Below are positions 10,884-21,607 of a DNA stretch of 64,000 bases, piece by piece (the stretch's first letter is position 1; every line of letters starts with the position of its first letter). The notes beneath the pieces were generated by a model. The model was not told where the DNA came from. It saw only the letters and a list, made by a program, of their open reading frames with translations, and did no database searches. The stretch spans positions 10,378,501-10,442,500 of the forward strand of contig CM027377.1 of the NCBI GenBank assembly GCA_015680905.1, read 5' to 3'. This stretch comes from Coptis chinensis. Lineage: Eukaryota; Streptophyta; Magnoliopsida; Ranunculales; Ranunculaceae. The translations under genes were made by a program, and so were the position numbers.

Positions 10884-12039
10884 CTTGTTTAAATATAAAA
10901 ATATAAATTCATAGACACACAGCTACTAGTTATCTCAGTTTAGAGTCGGATGGTGTGCATCACGATTAGCTAGTTCGATCTACGTAGAGACCACATCTAT
11001 TAGACGAACAAGAATACAAAAATAATATGAAAAAATGCCAAAAAATTAGAGAGCTCGTCGTTCTACTGTCTCTCCGTCGTATCTTTGTTTTCTGTTTTTC
11101 AAAGAAATTATTTTGTTTTGAAAGTTCTTTCTAATTTTGCATTTTGATCTCTTCTTATGATAAACTCAATTAACCCCGAAATTAAAGGTGTGTCTATGAC
11201 CACAAAAAGATCCAACCATTAGTTAAATTTCTCAATTTCCAAAGATCCAAAGGTCACATTTCTCAATTTCGAAGGCAACCTCTTTTTAATCAAGTTATCG
11301 CCATTATTTCAAAAATTTGAGAGAGATGAATAAGATGGAAATAATAAATACAGAGATGTTAATGAGAGTTCCACCAAAATAAAACGAAAATACTTATATA
11401 ACCCACCACTTTGTTTGTTGATTCTCTCCTCTCATTAATATTTCCACAGTCCAATCTTTTTCTTTCTTTTATTCAGTTGTCACTCCATATAAAAGAGAGA
11501 GATTGATTGAAAAAAATATTTCTAAAACATGCCTACTGGTTTTCTGGATTTCAATGTAAGGTTTGACTGAGTTTAGGGAGTTTGAATTAAAGAAATGGAA
11601 TTAGATTAGATTAGAGAAGCATTTGGGTTCATTTTTAATTCACTACCAAATTACTCCCAAACACAATATACGCCATTAAATTTTTGCTGAAAATGAAAAT
11701 TATCTTATCTATAAGTGAGGGAAGTTATGGAGGGGTGAAACTGGGTTTGTTTTTCAAATCACTGCTTTTTCGGGGCTGAATATATGGAAAGTAGTACTCC
11801 AAACAAAGTAAATAAGTAAAGTTAGTACTCTCTAAAAATAACACTAATTTTTCTCGCTAAAATCCGGGGGTGAGCCGTATGCACCTTGGCCCCCTAGCTC
11901 CACCACTGCTAACAATCTAACAATCCACAAACCAATGCTGACAATGGGTAGCTTTAATCCTGTTATGTGAGACGCTAGTAGGAAATAACATTGACCCTAT
12001 CACTTGTTCCTTGTGTTTACTTGATGTGCTACTTGCAGA
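10884..12039. other. Non-coding stretch upstream of the transposase remnant
   Basis: AT-rich with no recognisable gene. The last bases before 12040 read TACTTGCAG and then A, a plausible 3' splice site directly ahead of the transposase ATG. Confidence 0.4.
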
Positions 12040-13197
12040 ATGTCTCAACCGATTCCAAAAGATTGGATGAATGAAAATGACAGACTTGGGAGTGTGTATA
12101 GGCAGGGGGTTTCCGATTTTATTCTATTCGCTAGTGGCAAAGACGAAACGTCGACCACGTGTCCTTGCCCATGTAACAAATGTCGAAATAGGAAAAGGTT
12201 TGCATATGATATAGTTAGAAAACATTTGATTCATAACGGTATAGAATCAACATATCGTGTATGGGTTTTACATGGTGAGAACCCATATAAGGATCGAATG
12301 GTAAACCGAGTTGAAGAAGAAAATAGTGAGAAAGGACTAGGGATAGGGAATTTTGTTGATGTTGCTTATGGCATGCATGAAGAATTAGTGGGTGATTTGA
12401 GTGGAGGCGATGGAAGTCAAGCTGAAGATGTTGAACCACCTATTGTTCTAGAACCTGATTTGGGTAAGAGGTACAATGAATATAAGAAAAAAGCAGCTGT
12501 GGACCCTTTCAGCAGCTGTGGACCTCCATAACTTGAAGAAGCAGTATAATTGGTCGGGAAATAGTGTGACCGCGCTTTTGTCTTTGTTGAAAACGTGGTT
12601 GCCAGATGGAAACACTTTGCCTTCTAAGTATCCTGCAATGAAGGCAATGTTGAAAGATCTGAGAATGAAAGCTGAGTGCATAGATGCATGTGAAAATAAT
12701 TGTATGCTATATTATAAGACTGAAGCTGATTTGACAGTGTGTCCTCAATGTGAAACGCCTAGGTACAAAGTAAAGGAGGGGAAATCTGGAAAGAAAGAAA
12801 CAAAAGAGGCGAAAAGTATTGAGACATTTCCCTTTGATTCCTAGACTTAAAAGGTTGTACACTATATCATGGATAGCATGTGAAATGGCGTGGCCGCGAT
12901 GAAGCGACACCTTCTTGGAATTATATGAGGCATCCAATCGACTTCGCTTCCCGAGTGGAAGACATGTAAAGATGATTGGCCGATTTTGCTAAGGAAGGCG
13001 TAAATGTTTGGCTTGGAATTGCAAATCGATGGATTCAATCCACGTGGTGTTCAATCCATCGGGTTATCTGAGAGAAGTCTTCCCTCGTCGCCGCTGACTC
13101 TGGCGACACTTGCTCTCGCAGCTGTCTTTGTCAAACTTGGACATGGAGATGGACCCCAAAACCAAAGATTTCGAGGCGACTACGTTAAATGCCTTTA
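12040..13197 (+). pseudogene. TNP2-type CACTA transposase, truncated and frameshifted
   Basis: From the ATG at 12040 the first frame has the transposase-associated domain seen at the N-terminus of plant En/Spm transposases: DWMN..DRLGSVYRQGV, then CPCNKCRNRK with its cysteines, VRKHLIHNGIESTYRVW and HGE. Near 12500 the frame changes (12476-12844) to the start of the Transposase_21 region with LLSLLKTWLPDGNTLPSKYP, the linked CENNCMLYYKTEADLTVCPQC cluster, and further frames with RLKRLY and WHGRDE, ending around GLQIDGFNP-like residues near 13045. The rest of the roughly 700-residue protein, including most of the catalytic region, is missing. It supplies the family identity of the surrounding element but cannot be functional. 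Confidence 0.85.
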
Positions 13198-13631
13198 GGA
13201 TTAGTTATCTTGTAAGATTTGGAGCTAGACTTGTGCAGTTTATATAGTCGTTTACAAGTTATATCTTGCTGATATGTGTTACTTAATTAACGGTGACTTT
13301 CCCCGCAATGCGGCTTGTACTTTTCATAACAATCGCCCATTTAACTTTATATACCGCTCAAGTCGTTTCTTCCTACTCCAATCGCCTATTCCATAGTATC
13401 GTGCTCCTCTCTATAAGGTAAATATTGAACTAAACTTTAAATCAACAATTTCTACGACTCTGAACGTAGAAAGGATAATGAACATTACATTTTCATTTTT
13501 CCTTGATTTAGGTTACATTACCAGACTTTTTCTTGGCTGACCAGATTACTAGCTAGGTTTGATTCAACAAGATGACATTAAATTTTATACACTGTGTTCT
13601 TCTCTAACTTGGGTATCTTATACATAGCAAT

Positions 13632-13669
13632 GTGATCATCATCTTTTATGGTGGATAACAACATTACAG
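13632..13669 (+). repeat. 38-bp direct repeat, copy 1
   Basis: Starts GTGATCATCATCTTTTATGG and ends ATTACAG. It is repeated exactly at 13703-13740, 33 bp further on. It may be a local duplication near the captured IIL1 exon. Confidence 0.9.
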
Positions 13670-13702
13670 GGTCCTCTAGAAACCGAGTAACCAAGTGGCC
13701 TC

Positions 13703-13740
13703 GTGATCATCATCTTTTATGGTGGATAACAACATTACAG
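13703..13740 (+). repeat. 38-bp direct repeat, copy 2
   Basis: Exact copy of 13632-13669; both are followed by GTCC with a one-base difference in the run of G. Confidence 0.9.
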
Positions 13741-13773
13741 GTCCTTTTATGACTTTATTTAATTTGCTTGCAG

Positions 13774-13887
13774 GTCCTGCTTGGTATTGATTTACACACA
13801 TGCAATGCTGGTGCATTTGGCTAGTTCGCCAGTGGAATTGGAAACACTGATGCCGGTTTTGTTATGGGTGCTGGAAAACTCCTTAAG
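13774..13887 (+). pseudogene. Captured exon of isopropylmalate isomerase large subunit (LeuC/IIL1-like)
   Basis: A 114-bp, 38-codon exon lies between a good acceptor (TTTGCTTGCAG) and donor (GTATGT). It reads LLGIDLHTCNAGAFG, a stop, then FASGIGNTDAGFVMGAGKLLK. In intact 3-isopropylmalate dehydratase large subunits this segment is ...GTDSHTCNAGAFGQFATGIGNTDAG..., including a cysteine ligand of the 4Fe-4S cluster. Here the Gln codon CAG has become TAG. The enzyme isomerises isopropylmalate in plastid leucine synthesis and, in Brassicales, glucosinolate chain elongation. A lone exon with intron flanks inside a CACTA is consistent with transposon capture at DNA level. Confidence 0.85.
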
Positions 13888-14879
13888 GTATGTTCGTGAT
13901 TTCTTTGTAGCTTATTGATATTCCAATCCCATCCAAATAAGCTATGTATGAAAGCATAAAACCGTTTAAACCTAAGTAAGATGGACATTTCATATTCTTG
14001 AAACCCCCCTCCCCTAAAAAAATCTTCCCCTCTGCTCATGCCCCCAATCGCAATGCAAGATACTAGTGTATATAGTGTCCTTTTGATTCGAGGATTAGTT
14101 ATTTGACTTAACCGGCATTGGTCGAGATGGTTAAGTAGCTGGTTCTACTGAATCAATATATATTTGAGTAGTTAGGTTTACTTACCGAGGTCCGAGGTTT
14201 TTTAATATATGATATGAAAGTATATTATTTGATTTTCGTGTTATGACGGGATTTATGTCTATGAAATGTTGAAAATACAAAGGAGATTTTGCCGAAATTT
14301 TTATGTCTTTCGTCAAGGTGTCTGACAAGGTTATAGGGTTTTGGGGCGTTACATAAACTTTCAATACTATGCTTCTATTGCTACTAGTCTATTACCATAC
14401 TTTCTTTTCTGAATTTTGTAGTTTGAGTATAAGGAGCTACTACTTAAGAATAAGATATAATGATATAAGTATATATCTATACATATTTGTTTTCTACTGC
14501 CTGACTCTTTTTTATTTATTTCTATTGGTGTATATGATGAAAAAGACTTTTCTGATGATACCATCCCAAAGTCATCCCCTGATGCTTGTAACTATTGAAA
14601 GTGGGAGTTATGTACAAATGACGTGAGAGCTTGAGTTTAGGGACAAGTCCCATTGATTTGGAAAACAATGTATATTTCATTCGTGACAAGTTTTATTTAT
14701 GAAAAGACGTTTTGGTGATATTATTTTAATAAAAGATTATGTGATTAGATGTACTTGTGAGATTTTTTGTTTATGTTATGGACGATTGTAGAATACCCAA
14801 TAAGTGGGGACATCTTTATGCAGGTTAGTAGTCTCCCAAAAAGAGTGGTTTTGGGAGAAATTATTATTTTTTTACATAT
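13888..14879. other. Non-coding stretch
   Basis: No credible gene. The short ORFs at 14182-14626 are low-complexity AT-rich translations. It is probably intron or flank of the captured exon followed by CACTA body. Confidence 0.4.
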
Positions 14880-15316
14880 GAAATAGTTTTGTAACGGTGG
14901 AAAACCGTAACTAAGCTTTGTAATAAGTAACACTTACAAAGCAACAAAACCGTTACCAAAATGTTACAAATTCTATAAATCAGTTACATAAATAAACGTT
15001 ACTAATTTTCTAAAACCGTTACTGTTGTTGGAAAAGAGTAACACACAAAAGCGTTACTAATACTATAAAACCGTTACTGTTGTTAAAAACGAGTAACGGT
15101 CAAAAAGTGTTACGAACTCTATAAAAGCGTTACTAATGTTAGAAAAGAGTAACACAATTAAGCAAATATTTTTAGTTACGGAAAAAACCGTTACAATAAA
15201 TAATTATGTAACGGTTTTAAACCGTTACAAATATTAATAACACATTAGAAACGCCAAAACTGTGACGCAAAAAAACCGTTACAAATATTTTTAGTAACGG
15301 TTTCTGACCGTTAGGA
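14880..15316. repeat. CACTA right subterminal repeats
   Basis: At least ten copies, in both orientations, of GTAACGG and CCGTTAC within AAAACCGTTACTAA-like units. They mirror the motifs inside the left end of the 14.2-kb CACTA. Confidence 0.85.
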
Positions 15317-15337
15317 ATGTCCTGTTTTGGTATAGTG
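15317..15337 (-). repeat. CACTA right terminal inverted repeat
   Basis: Ends TCCTGTTTTGGTATAGTG and is followed by target copy TAG at 15338-15340. Confidence 0.93.
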
Positions 15338-16130
15338 TAGGTTGCGACGTTCTTCTAGTAAGTTGACCTCGCGAGCTAAGGCGGAGTCATTATGTCCAGA
15401 TTCGACGAGTTCTGAGCGAGTCATAGTGACTGTCAACTCGGTAGGATTAACGGCTTTTGTGCCATAGCATAAAGAGAATGGTGACTCGCCAGTGCTGGAG
15501 CGAGTTGTGGTGCGATGAGCCCACAGAATGTTCTCTAACTGATTTGGCCATTGACTCTTGTTCTTTTCGATCTGTTTTTTCAAATTTTCTAAGATCACTT
15601 TGTTGCTAGCCTCAGCTTGGCCATTGCTTTGAGCGTATTGAGGAGTGGAGAATGCATGGACGATCTTCCACTTGGCTAGAAATTCCTTGACTGTTTTTCC
15701 CTTGAATTGGGAACCATTGTCCATTACCAATATGTGTGATAGGCCAAATCTGGTGATGATGTGCGTCCAAATGAACTGTCTAATGTGTGATTCTTTGACA
15801 TTAGCTAAAGGAACTGCTTCGACCCACTTAGTGAAGTAATCAGTTGCAGCTAAGATGAAGCAAAAACCGGTACTTTTCTGTGGGATGAATGGTCTCATGA
15901 TGTCCATTCCCCACATGTGAAATGACTAAGGGCTCGCAATGTTGATCAACTCGCGACCTGGTTAGATGATGTTGTGGCTAAAGGTCTGGCATTTGATGCA
16001 CTTGAAGACATATGTTTTGGCATCGATCTGCATTCGAGGCCAAAAGTGTCCTTGGGAGATCGCTTTGTGGGCCAAAGAGCGACCTCCAGCATGGTTTCCG
16101 CACTCTCCCTCATGAATTTATGCAAAAATT
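15338..16130 (-). pseudogene. Integrase zinc-binding and catalytic core
   Basis: The minus strand around 16000-16130 reads the integrase H2C2 zinc finger (HEGECGNH ... CIKC). The longest open piece, 15916 down to the CACTA boundary, is the catalytic core: GMDIMRPF gives the first Asp, VMDNGSQF the second and GQAEASNK the Glu, so the DDE triad is intact. Stops interrupt the link between zinc finger and core (for example near 15930 and 15960). Integrase inserts the retrotransposon cDNA into the host chromosome. The frame runs on at 1139 once the CACTA is ignored. Confidence 0.9.
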
Positions 16131-17230
16131 AACTGACCTTGTTCTGGGCTTATGTACCTCAAGAGAGGCCCGCCAGCAGATTTTCGAAATAACTTGTTAT
16201 TAACCAGGCAATAACAGCGAGCCAGATATGGTACTTGTCTGGCTTTGGCACGCTCATCTGGGAGTGTACCGTGTTGGATATACTCTATGATGGGGTGCAT
16301 CCATGTTTGTCATATCTGATCTTCAGAGAGTGGGCACAGGCCGCTGACTTCTAGGACGTGTTCAGCTTGGTAGGCAGGTCGGTCAATTACTTCAATGAGT
16401 AACTGCCTAGGGGCGCAATTTGGTGTTTGGGTAGCTAGGTAAGTTAAACTGTCTGCGTGACGATTTTCGTCAAGCAAAAAAGGGTGTACCATGGCTTTCT
16501 TGAAAGAAGGGAGCAACTTATAAACAACTTGAAGGTATTTAGAAAGGTTACCTTCGTTGGTAGTGTACTCTTTAGCAATCTGGCAAACTACCAGTTGTGA
16601 GTCACTAAAGACTTAAAGCTGTTGTACACCGAGCTGTAGCGCCATTCTAAGCCCCATGATTAATGCCTCGTACTTTGCCTCATTATTGGAGGTCGCGAAG
16701 TCGATGCGAACTGATTTCTCCATCATTGCTCCATCTGGGGATACTAGGACAACTCCGATACCACTTCCTCCGGGGTTGCTAGATCCATCTACAAAGAGAG
16801 ACCAGACGGTCTTGTCATTCTTTTTTGTGGATGGGATAACCATTTCTGGTTCCCAATTAAAGTCGTCGACAGGGAAGTCAGCTAGGAAATCGGCAGCGAC
16901 CTGACCCTTTTGAGAGTTGCGTGGGACGAACTCGATGTGGTGTTCCCTAAGTTCTTCACCCCACACTGCCATACGAGTTGTCTTGTTCTCCTTGTGAAGG
17001 ATCTTCTTCAGTGGGAGGTCGGTGAGTACTTTGATTGAATGTGCTTGAAAGTAAGGCCTGAACTTCCTTGCATAATATAACAATGTTAGGGCTGCTCTTT
17101 CAATGTATGAGTAGTTCTTTTCAGCTGGAGTTAGTGTCTTACTTGTAAAGTAAATCGGTTTCTATGAGTTGTTTTCCTCTTTAAAAAGAACCGAACTGAT
17201 GGCAAAGTCTGACATTGCTAGATAAAGCCC
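16131..17230 (-). pseudogene. RNase H plus second (archaeal-type) RNase H-like domain
   Basis: The open stretch 16613-17083 starts at the end of the polymerase-linked RNase H (LYYARKFRPYF ... VLTDLPLKKIL ... WGEELREHHIEFVPR). It then enters a separate domain with FVDGSSNPGGSGIGVVLVSP and NNEAKYEALIMGL, the Asp and Glu of an additional RNase H-like fold. This second domain is a known mark of Tat-lineage gypsy elements. A stop lies just after LGVQQL at 16613, and remnants continue to about 16130, including the segment before the integrase zinc finger. Confidence 0.85.
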
Positions 17231-18540
17231 TAGCGTTTCACCATCTGTTGGTTTTGCTAGGATGGGAGGTGTAGTCAGGTATTCTTTGAGGGTGGAGAAC
17301 ACTTGGTGGCACTGGTCATTCCACGAGAACTGCTCACTTTTTTTTAAGAAGTTGCAAGAACGGTTGGCATTTGTCCGACGCCCTGGATATGAATCGGTTG
17401 AGTCAGCAAACCATTCCCCGGCTTCCAGATTCCTTCTTTATGTCCGGGGGTCGGGCATGTCCAAGAACGCTCGGATTTGGTTTGGGTTAGCCTCGATCCC
17501 GCGCTGGGATACTTGGTACCCCAGAAACTTCCCTGAAGACGCTCCAAAAAGGCACTTTTCTGGATTCAGCTTCATTCGAGTTCGGCGTAACTTGGAGAAC
17601 GCTTGCTCAAGGTGAGTGAAGTGGTCGCCTGCTTTCTTGGTCGTGACAACCATGTCATCAATATACACTTCCATGGTATCCCCCAACATGTCCTGGAACA
17701 TGTCAGTTACCAGGCATTGATAAGTCGCTCCAGCGTTCTTGAGGCCGAACGGGAGGACGTTGTAGCAGTAAATTCCTTGTTCGGTTATGAATGACATTTT
17801 TTCTTGGTCTTCTTCAACGAGCGGGATCTGGTTGTATCCACTGCATGCATCCATGAAGGATAGGAGTTCGTGGCCACAGGTCTGGTCCACAAGTCGGTTG
17901 ATTCGAGGTAAAGGAAAGTTGTCTTTAGGTGTTTCTTGGTTGACATTGGTGAAGTCAACACAAAGGCGAACTGTGCCATTCTTCTTTGGAACTGCGACTA
18001 TGTTAGCGATCCACTCGGGGTAATCGACCTTTTGGATGAAACCTACTTGTTTGAGTTTGTCGACCTCATCGTTGATTGCTTTTTGAAACCGCAGTGATAG
18101 TCTCCTAGGTCGCTGTCGAACTGGTCGAGCATTAGGGTTGACATTTAGTCTATGACATGCAACATTAGGATCTATACCCGATATATCAATATACGACCAA
18201 GCGAAAACATCATTATTCATGGATAAAAAGTTTACAAGTTGGGCCCGGAGTGTAGGGTCAAGGTTAGCCCCTACATAGATGAACTTAGGATCGTCTTCGG
18301 ATCCTAAGTTTACTCGCTGTCTTTCTTTTGCTTGTACCGTGGCTTGTGGTGGTTGAGCGTCCTTTGGGGGACTGCGTTTTGGAGTTGCTTTGTCGATCTG
18401 GAGAGTATTGGGAGTGGCCGCAGGAACTGGAGCGTCTTCTGTGGTTACGACAATAGGGTCTGGTGAGACTTCTGTGGTCATGACAACAGAGGCTGGAGTG
18501 ATCTTCTGAAGCTGTATTGGTTGTATGAGACGTGGTGGGG
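17231..18540 (-). pseudogene. Reverse transcriptase domain of the gypsy element
   Basis: In the long minus-strand frame ending at 17438, the RT domain carries all main motifs: KKNGTVRLCVDFTNVN, SFMDACSGYNQI (first catalytic Asp), LPFGLKNAGATYQ and YIDDMVV (17654-17665) with both catalytic Asp residues. After GIEANPNQIRAFLDMPDP the frame stops at 17438. The continuing thumb/connection sequence is found in other frames down to about 17230, so a frameshift has occurred. The N-terminal Pro- and Thr-rich linker (18300-18540) is typical of the region between protease and RT. Confidence 0.92.
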
Positions 18541-18545
18541 GTGAT

Positions 18546-19200
18546 CTATGGGGTTTTGACAGGTGGAGCATTGACTGCCGGAGCGACTTCTGGAGTCCTG
18601 ATTGGTGGATCGACAACTGCTTTAGCGACCTTTGGGGTCTGTTCAGACGAATAGATCTTCTTGCAAGAGCCACCAGCGTTCTGTTTTGGTGCTTTAGCTC
18701 TGACTTCAGCGAATAAGTCTTTGGCCATTGTGTAGCTGGTGGGCTCGTTCCGAATGCTGACAAGTGAGTCAGCAATCTTGTTTGCTGAGAGGATCTGGTT
18801 ACAATGATAGGCCTCGAGCTGGTTGCTTCGAAGCTCCATCATGCCCCTAGGGCCTGGAAAGCTGAGAACTTGATGCAGTGTTGACGGTATAGCCTGCGTT
18901 TGATGAATCCAACGCTGTCCTAGGATGGCGTTGTAAGACGACTTGATGTCCAGGACGCTGAACCGCGTATTGAAGCTGACTTTGTCCTCCCTATATCCCA
19001 CTGAGACTGGGAGTATGATATCGTCTATTGGGTTGGCTCTGGAGCCATTAAACTCGTAGAGGGGGGCGATTGGATCAATGAAAATTGACTTGGGCAGGTT
19101 CATTTCTTGGACGGTATGGTAGAACAAAATGTCACATGAACTATCAGGGTCTATCAGAACACGCTTAACTGTCTAGTCGCTGATTTTGACATGGACTACT
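18546..19200 (-). pseudogene. Aspartic protease region of the gypsy element, active site altered
   Basis: The minus strand near 19150-19185 reads LIDPDSSCDILFY where retroviral-type proteases have D-[TSG]-G, so the active-site Gly is replaced by Asp. A stop lies a few codons upstream (about 19171). The downstream part keeps PVSVGYR, AILGQRWIH and AIPSTLHQVLSF, characteristic of the plant gypsy protease C-terminal half. The protease would normally release gag and pol products. A second ORF at 19173-19541 is the preceding gag-protease linker with SRxRxR-rich sequence. Confidence 0.85.
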
Positions 19201-19559
19201 AATGCGTCATTGTGCGGGAGGCAAACCTTGTTGAGGTCGGCCTTGGTAAAAGTGATATCACCTGAACTGCAACCAGAACTGCGTGGATCAGGTGCGGCCT
19301 GGGAAAAGAAATGGTAAACTTCTTGAAGGACACCAACGCACCTTCTTTTCTCTCTGGATGATGTTACCGAATCATCTGGGAACGTGATCATATAAATAGT
19401 TCTGTCATTGTCGCGATCTGATGAGTGCTGACGTCGCTCATGGCATGAACGGTCTCTAGGACGTCCTCTGCTGCTGGAGCAAGCTTGAGCATTGTGGCGA
19501 TCCTGGCGGAGTGGAGTTCTACTACGCACCCTGCGAGCCATAAGTTTATGGCGCAGGTC

Positions 19560-20715
19560 GCCATCGGCGATGTTGGTGTACTATTTGATATGTCCTGCTT
19601 CGATGAGGTCCTGAAGGTAATGCTTTAGCCCCCAGCATGCATCGGTCTCATGACATTTTGCTCGGTGAAAAGCGCAATAAGGCTTGTCAGGTCGATCTAC
19701 TGGTTGCCGCACATCAGGTCGGTAGTATGCATCTCACTTGATCTTTTCCAGTATGTAACTGGGAGATCGTGTGAGGACAGCGAACTCGCGGTTGTTGTTT
19801 GTTTTGTTCCCCAACTTCTGTTCCTGCGGTCTGGACCGCTTTTTGGTAGGTGGAGTGTCATCGGAGATCGCTGCTACTTCCTGGTCTTCTATTAGGCCGT
19901 GACGTCTCAGGCTTTCTTGTAGTTTGATATACTTGTCTACCCGAGCGTATAGCTCGAACAGCGTTTCTGGACGCTCTTTCATCAGAGACCTGGAAAGGTA
20001 TGTGTTGTGCACTCGACAGGCGTTAGAGAATGCTAGTATACGTGGCAAAGGACTCTTTGAGACCGCTCTCAATGCATAACAGTTCAGCTTTGAACCGACC
20101 TAGGAACTGGCGAATGGTTTCATCTTCGCCAAATGATAGCTGGAAAAGTGAATCAAGATCAGCTTTCTTACGTCTATTTTGGACGTATTGACTGGCAAAC
20201 AGATTGGTAAGTTGCTCGAAGGTCTTTATCGAGTCTGGCTCAAGTGAAAAGAACCAATCGAGTGCGTCATCTTTGAGACTGGCGGGAAACAGACGACAAT
20301 GGAGATGATCAAATTCCGGTGCACTATAGAGTGCCAGGCTTTGAATATAGCGTGTTACGTGCTGACTAGGACACGCGCTGCCATCATATATCAAAAAACG
20401 TGGTTGGATGAAATCTGGAGGAGAAGCTCTACTCAGTACCTCAGCAGTAAACGGGGACGTGCAGTATGTCTTCAGTATTTTTTGGACGATCTGGGTGGCG
20501 TCTTTTTTTACGGCACTTTGGTCGATCCGTTATGATAGTTCGTTAATATGTTGATTAACTTCGTTAATGTCGTCTTCTGCTAAGGTAGGAGGTGGATTTT
20601 GCGTGTCTACTTGCGTGTGAAGTATGACGTTCTCCTGCCTGAGCAGGGTGATTTGCTCATTCATCGTTCCTAGCTGACCTACTAAACTCTGGATTTGAGC
20701 TTCGAGGCTTGCCAT
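19560..20715 (-). pseudogene. gag region of the gypsy element
   Basis: The likely start is the ATG at 20715 (MASLEAQIQSL), a coiled-coil-like N-terminus that hits a stop at 20530. The retrotrans_gag core follows in 20023-20394, with LFPASLKDDALDWFFSL, FASQYVQNRRKKADL and ETIRQFLGRFKAELL. Further frames reach 19734, and then a CAFHRAKCHETDACWGLKHY zinc-knuckle-like motif lies near 19620-19690 before a stop. At least three stops or shifts break the frame. Gag would form the virus-like particle. Confidence 0.88.
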
Positions 20716-20782
20716 GCTTCGTAGGCCTGAGTATTGTTCTTTTTGTGTTAAAGATTTGTGAAGTGGTTTCTCAAGAAATCGA

Positions 20783-20799
20783 GACCACAGACGGCGCCA
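20783..20799 (-). other. Primer-binding site
   Basis: The minus strand reads TGGCGCCGTCTGTGGTC starting one base inside the LTR end (20801). TGGCGCC is the usual start of plant gypsy primer sites, complementary to a tRNA 3' end. I do not name the tRNA. Confidence 0.8.
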
Positions 20800-20800
20800 A

Positions 20801-21360
20801 TGTAAATGAGCGTTTTGGTCTTCCTTTACATACAAGGTAATGAGGAGGAAGGGGATTGATTATTAGAAAGACCGAGTTCGTTCTTTGAGCGAACTGCCTA
20901 CGTATCTTACTCTCGATTTTGGGGAGAGAGAAGAATCAGGTCTGGCGTAGTTCATATGGGAAGTATTTATAGGTGATGAAAGTGAATCGTCACCCAACAC
21001 GTGTAAAGATCAACACAAATGTAGGGTGGAGATTGTGGAGGCGTGTGAGAACTGTGCTAATAGGTCTGCCATAATGATGGGGATTAGTAGCATGTGTTAG
21101 TAGCTTGCGGCAGTGGTCAGTAGCTGGCGGCAGTGATTTGTGTACGTGTAGCTTTAGTCATGATTGCTTCTAGAAAGTGGGATGAGTCATGATACAGAAC
21201 GAACTGCGTAGTGATATAAACTGTTCTAGAGCGATCTCGTAGCCCGTTGGTGCGATCTAGTGACATAGGTTGGAGAGGTAGGTCAGAGGTTGGTGTGATA
21301 TTTCCACATACTAAGCACATGCTTGATATTCCTGAAGGAGAATATCACTCCCACACAACA
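20801..21360 (-). repeat. 5' LTR of the gypsy element
   Basis: On the minus strand it runs from TGTTGTGTGGGAGTG (21360) to CTCATTTACA (20801), 560 bp with TG...CA ends, directly followed by the primer-binding site. No second copy is visible in the window. Confidence 0.8.
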
Positions 21361-21365
21361 AGGAT

Positions 21366-21607
21366 ATATAAATTGATCAAGGCCCATATCGAAATGGAAG
21401 TATGAATTGAACCCAGCCTTGACTTTCCTTTATATATCAGTGGCGAGAGAAAATCGCATACCAATAGATTGAGCCCAAAGAATTGGAAATGAAACAGAGG
21501 AAATAAATCAACATAGTAAATGGTGATCGATGTGTCCTCCATCACTTCTACGCTTATGTAGAAGACTGAACCAACCTGTATACGTGCGTGTATGCTATAT
21601 ATATATA
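21366..21607. other. Short spacer between gypsy LTR and MULE
   Basis: AT-rich flanking DNA with an (AT)n run at 21596-21607 that served as the MULE target. Confidence 0.5.

Larger units (their letters stand above)
1140..15337 (+). mobile_element. CACTA (En/Spm) DNA transposon, 14.2 kb, inserted in a gypsy integrase gene
   Basis: The left end begins CACTACACCAAAACAGGA. The right end, reverse-complemented, begins CACTATACCAAAACAGGA, an imperfect inverted repeat of about 21 bp. Both ends are flanked by TAG (1137-1139 and 15338-15340), the 3-bp target duplication expected for this superfamily. Subterminal repeats of the GTAACGG/CCGTTAC type fill 1160-1300 and 14880-15316. A truncated TNP2-type transposase at 12040-13197 supports the family. 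The body also holds host-gene fragments (MOS2, IIL1) and secondary insertions (SmD1 retropseudogene, hAT MITE, PIF/Harbinger, parts of other CACTA-like elements). With the transposase broken, the copy is probably non-autonomous. Orientation is taken from the transposase. Confidence 0.92.
15338..21360 (-). mobile_element. Ty3/gypsy retrotransposon, Tat-like lineage (5' LTR and most of the internal region)
   Basis: On the minus strand the order is 5' LTR (20801-21360), primer site, gag, protease, reverse transcriptase, RNase H, a second RNase H-like domain and integrase. That is the Ty3/gypsy order, and the extra RNase H-like domain before integrase points to the Tat lineage. Coding is broken by several stops and frameshifts. 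The last part of integrase lies at 882-1139 beyond the CACTA insertion. The 3' LTR is not seen, so insertion age cannot be read from LTR divergence. Bases after the LTR are AGGAT (21361-21365), the presumed target copy, with no partner found. Confidence 0.9.

Noticed and set aside
14105-14200. tRNA-like words (TGGTCGAGATGG and AGGTCCGAGG) suggesting a SINE or tRNA
   Set aside because: The spacing and box sequences are too poor, no stem set can be drawn, and no poly(A) tail is seen.
18525-18716. Trp-rich plus-strand ORF opposite the protease-RT linker
   Set aside because: It is a shadow of the minus-strand Pro-rich gypsy linker.
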